A DNA stretch of 16,616 nucleotides from an uncultured Bacteroidia bacterium (GTDB taxonomy: Bacteria > Bacteroidota > Bacteroidia > Bacteroidales > CAJPTX01). Position 1 is the stretch's first letter. Each line of letters opens with the position of its first letter. The stretch covers positions 1 to 16,616 of the forward strand of contig CALHZE010000258.1 of assembly GCA_938040915.1 (NCBI GenBank). Reading direction: 5' to 3'. Below are positions 15,099 to 16,616 of the stretch, piece after piece. The translations under genes were made by a program, and so were the position numbers. The notes beneath the pieces were generated by a model. The model was not told the origin of the DNA. It did no database searches and was given only the letters and a program-made list of their open reading frames with translations.

Positions 15099-15767
15099 GT
15101 GAGACGCTGTGAGTGGATAGGTTTACTCTTAGTGCTTCTGATCCTCTTTCTGGATCAGGGGCTTAAGTTTTGGGTGAAGACTAACATGAGCCTTGGGGAG
15201 GAGATCCCTCTCTTGGGGCATTGGGCGAAACTCTATTTTGTGGAGAATTTCGGCATTGCCTTTGGGATAAAGCCGAAAAGTGAGATCGTGAAACTTATCT
15301 TGAGTTTGGGGCGCATCTTGACTGTCGGCGCTTTTTGTTATTTCGCACATTGGGAGGCGCGATCTCCGCAAGTACCCAGGGGGCTCTATTATGCCACAGT
15401 AGGGGTAATAGCAGGAGCGCTCGGGAATGTGATCGACGGAACGTTTTATGGGCAGCTTTTCTCTTCTAGTGAGGGGTATACGCTTGTGGGAGAGGAGCTC
15501 GTACCCGCTGTGGCAACCTTTTTACCCGCGGGTGGGGGCTATGCGCCGCTCTTTCAGGGCAAGGTGGTAGATATGTTCTATTTCCCGATCATCGATTTCG
15601 TGTGGCCTGCAGAGATGCCCTTCTGGGGCGGAATGCGTTTTGTGTTCTTTAGCCCGATATTTAACATCGCTGACGCAGTGATTAGCGTGAGTCTTTTTTA
15701 CTTAGTCATTTTTCATTGGCGCTTTTTCTGGAAGCTTACTTTCAAACCTAAAAAAATAACACAGTAG
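15099..15767 (+). CDS. lspA: Lipoprotein signal peptidase (signal peptidase II)
   Basis: This 222-residue inner-membrane aspartyl protease cleaves the signal peptide of diacylglyceryl-modified prolipoproteins. The catalytic aspartates of the family are Asp113 in GALGNVIDG and Asp192 in FNIADAVISV. Other conserved pieces are LDQGLKFWV (18-26), FVENFGIAFG (47-56) and KVVDMFYFP (155-163). Four hydrophobic spans are visible at about 6-22, 65-83, 97-113 and 187-206. The protein is longer than the usual 160 or so residues because of an insertion between the two catalytic segments (about 115-180), a common feature in Bacteroidota LspA. The GTG at 15099 is the best start, with GGAG 9 bases upstream at 15086-15089. 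It sits between ileS and the LemA gene, with a 4-base gap to the latter, so it is probably co-transcribed with both. Confidence 0.93.
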   Translation: MRRCEWIGLLLVLLILFLDQGLKFWVKTNMSLGEEIPLLGHWAKLYFVENFGIAFGIKPKSEIVKLILSLGRILTVGAFCYFAHWEARSPQVPRGLYYATVGVIAGALGNVIDGTFYGQLFSSSEGYTLVGEELVPAVATFLPAGGGYAPLFQGKVVDMFYFPIIDFVWPAEMPFWGGMRFVFFSPIFNIADAVISVSLFYLVIFHWRFFWKLTFKPKKITQ

Positions 15768-15771
15768 AACG

Positions 15772-16446
15772 ATGAAAATAGTCAAAACAATTGTCATTCT
15801 CTTGGTGCTTGTGCTTGTCTTTATGCTCTTCCGTGGTTGTAGTGCTTACAACAAGATGGTAAAGCTCGACGAAACGGTATCGCACCAGTGGGGGCTTGTG
15901 GAAAACGCTTATCAGCGTAGGGCAGACCTGATCCCGAGTCTTGTCTCCACGATCAAGGGCTCGTCTAACTTCGAACAGGGGACGCTGACTGGGGTGATCG
16001 AGGCGCGCGCCAAAGCAACCTCGGTCAATATTGATGCGTCGAAGCTTACGGAGCAGAACATCCAAGCTTTTCAAGCGGCACAGGGACAACTCAGCAGTGC
16101 GCTTTCGCGTCTTTTGGTGACCATCGAGCGCTACCCTGATCTAAAGACGACACAGCAGTTTCAAGATATGTTGGCGAGTCTTGAGGGGACGGAAAACCGC
16201 ATCGCGTTGGCGCGTAATGAGTATAATGAGTCGGTGCAGGTGTATAACTCTTATATCCGCCGTTTCCCGCAACTTATCTTTGCGCGCCTTTTCGGTTTTG
16301 ATGTGCGCGGTTACTTTAAGTCAGAGGCTGGAGCAGAGCATCGTGTCGATATTGACTTCTCTGGTGTTGGTGTGCCGCCGCAGCAACAGCAACAGCCGGC
16401 AGAACCCGCCGAGCCCGCTCGGGCAGAAGAGGGTGTCGCGTTGTAA
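15772..16446 (+). CDS. LemA family protein
   Basis: This 224-residue protein has one N-terminal membrane span (about 4-20) followed by the LemA core: SAYNKMVKLDETVSHQW, AYQRRADLIPSLVSTIKG, long helices with RLLVTIERYPDLKTTQQFQ and GTENRIALARNEYNESVQVYNSYIRRFP, and FGFDVRGYFKSEAGAE. The function of LemA is not established; members are membrane-anchored helical bundles with most of the chain outside the cytoplasm. Cys23 follows RG, but the preceding residues (LFRG) make a poor lipobox, so it is probably not a lipoprotein. The C-terminus is low-complexity, with five consecutive Gln and PAEPAEPA. The ATG lies 4 bases after the lspA stop, indicating co-transcription. The common lemA partner, a TPM-domain protein with a signal peptide, is not evident as the next gene. 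Confidence 0.92.
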   Translation: MKIVKTIVILLVLVLVFMLFRGCSAYNKMVKLDETVSHQWGLVENAYQRRADLIPSLVSTIKGSSNFEQGTLTGVIEARAKATSVNIDASKLTEQNIQAFQAAQGQLSSALSRLLVTIERYPDLKTTQQFQDMLASLEGTENRIALARNEYNESVQVYNSYIRRFPQLIFARLFGFDVRGYFKSEAGAEHRVDIDFSGVGVPPQQQQQPAEPAEPARAEEGVAL

Positions 16447-16497
16447 GCGCGGGGTATTTCAACCATTATTAGCCTTTCGTGGGGCGCAGCGTTGAAG

Positions 16498-16616
16498 ATG
16501 AGTTGGAGTGTCGTTGTATGGTGTATCGTGATTGCGATCTGGATCGCTCGTTCGTATTACAAGGCGAAACGGAAGCGTGAGGCGAGTGCGAAAGTAAGGC
16601 AATCCAGAGCGCAGGA
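16498..16616 (+). CDS. Hypothetical membrane-anchored protein (3'-truncated by window end)
   Basis: An open frame of 39 codons runs from the ATG at 16498 to the end of the window. It encodes MSWSVVVWCIVIAIWIARSY, then a strongly basic stretch (YKAKRKREASAKVRQSRAQ). That is one N-terminal membrane anchor with a positively charged cytoplasm-facing tail, the arrangement of an N-out protein. It starts 51 bases after the LemA stop on the same strand, with no terminator between, and may belong to the ileS-lspA cluster. I do not recognise the family from this fragment. It lacks the cleavable signal peptide expected of the TPM-domain partners often found beside lemA. Confidence 0.55.
   Translation, partial: MSWSVVVWCIVIAIWIARSYYKAKRKREASAKVRQSRAQ

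Noticed and set aside
15772..15842. LemA-family protein as a lipoprotein (Cys23)
   Set aside because: The residues before Cys23 are LFRG. Arg at -2 and Phe at -3 make a poor lipobox, and LemA proteins normally keep the N-terminal membrane span.

Overview
The window comes from a member of the Bacteroidota, most likely the Bacteroidales; a Porphyromonas-like genome is a guess. Four things support this. There is a PorP/SprF-type gene and a giant exported protein ending in a type IX secretion (T9SS) sorting domain. The succinate dehydrogenase/fumarate reductase has a single b558-type cytochrome b subunit in the order C-A-B. The isoleucyl-tRNA synthetase is a long type 2 enzyme. Two promoters carry the Bacteroidota -7 motif TACCTTTG. 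All convincing genes are on the + strand.

Layout: (1) 1-528 is the 3' end of a PorP/SprF-family outer-membrane protein. (2) 529-773 is non-coding, with a hairpin whose T-run lies on the minus strand and a promoter. (3) 774-4183 is the sdhC-sdhA-sdhB operon, a membrane quinone-coupled succinate/fumarate oxidoreductase with complete cofactor ligands, closed by a 12-bp-stem hairpin. (4) 4248-4451 is non-coding. (5) 4452-11492 encodes a 2346-residue surface protein: signal peptide, about 22 DUF285/BspA-like 25-residue repeats with their C-terminal cap, about 16 Ig-like (Big_2-like) domains, and a type A T9SS C-terminal domain. A strong terminator follows. (6) 11607-16616 starts with a TACCTTTG promoter and continues as a tightly packed set: ileS, lspA, a LemA-family gene and the start of an unidentified membrane-anchored protein.

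The sdh operon serves anaerobic fumarate respiration or succinate oxidation. The giant protein is a probable T9SS-exported adhesin or surface stalk, and the PorP-like protein belongs to the same secretion world, although the sdh operon separates them. LspA matures lipoproteins, which include known T9SS machinery components. The main points of interest are the giant cargo protein (modular architecture, cysteine ladder, recently duplicated Ig modules, split base composition), the GIHH form of the class I signature motif in IleRS, and the minus-strand terminator with competing hairpins ahead of sdhC. No mobile element, CRISPR array, tRNA or rRNA was seen.
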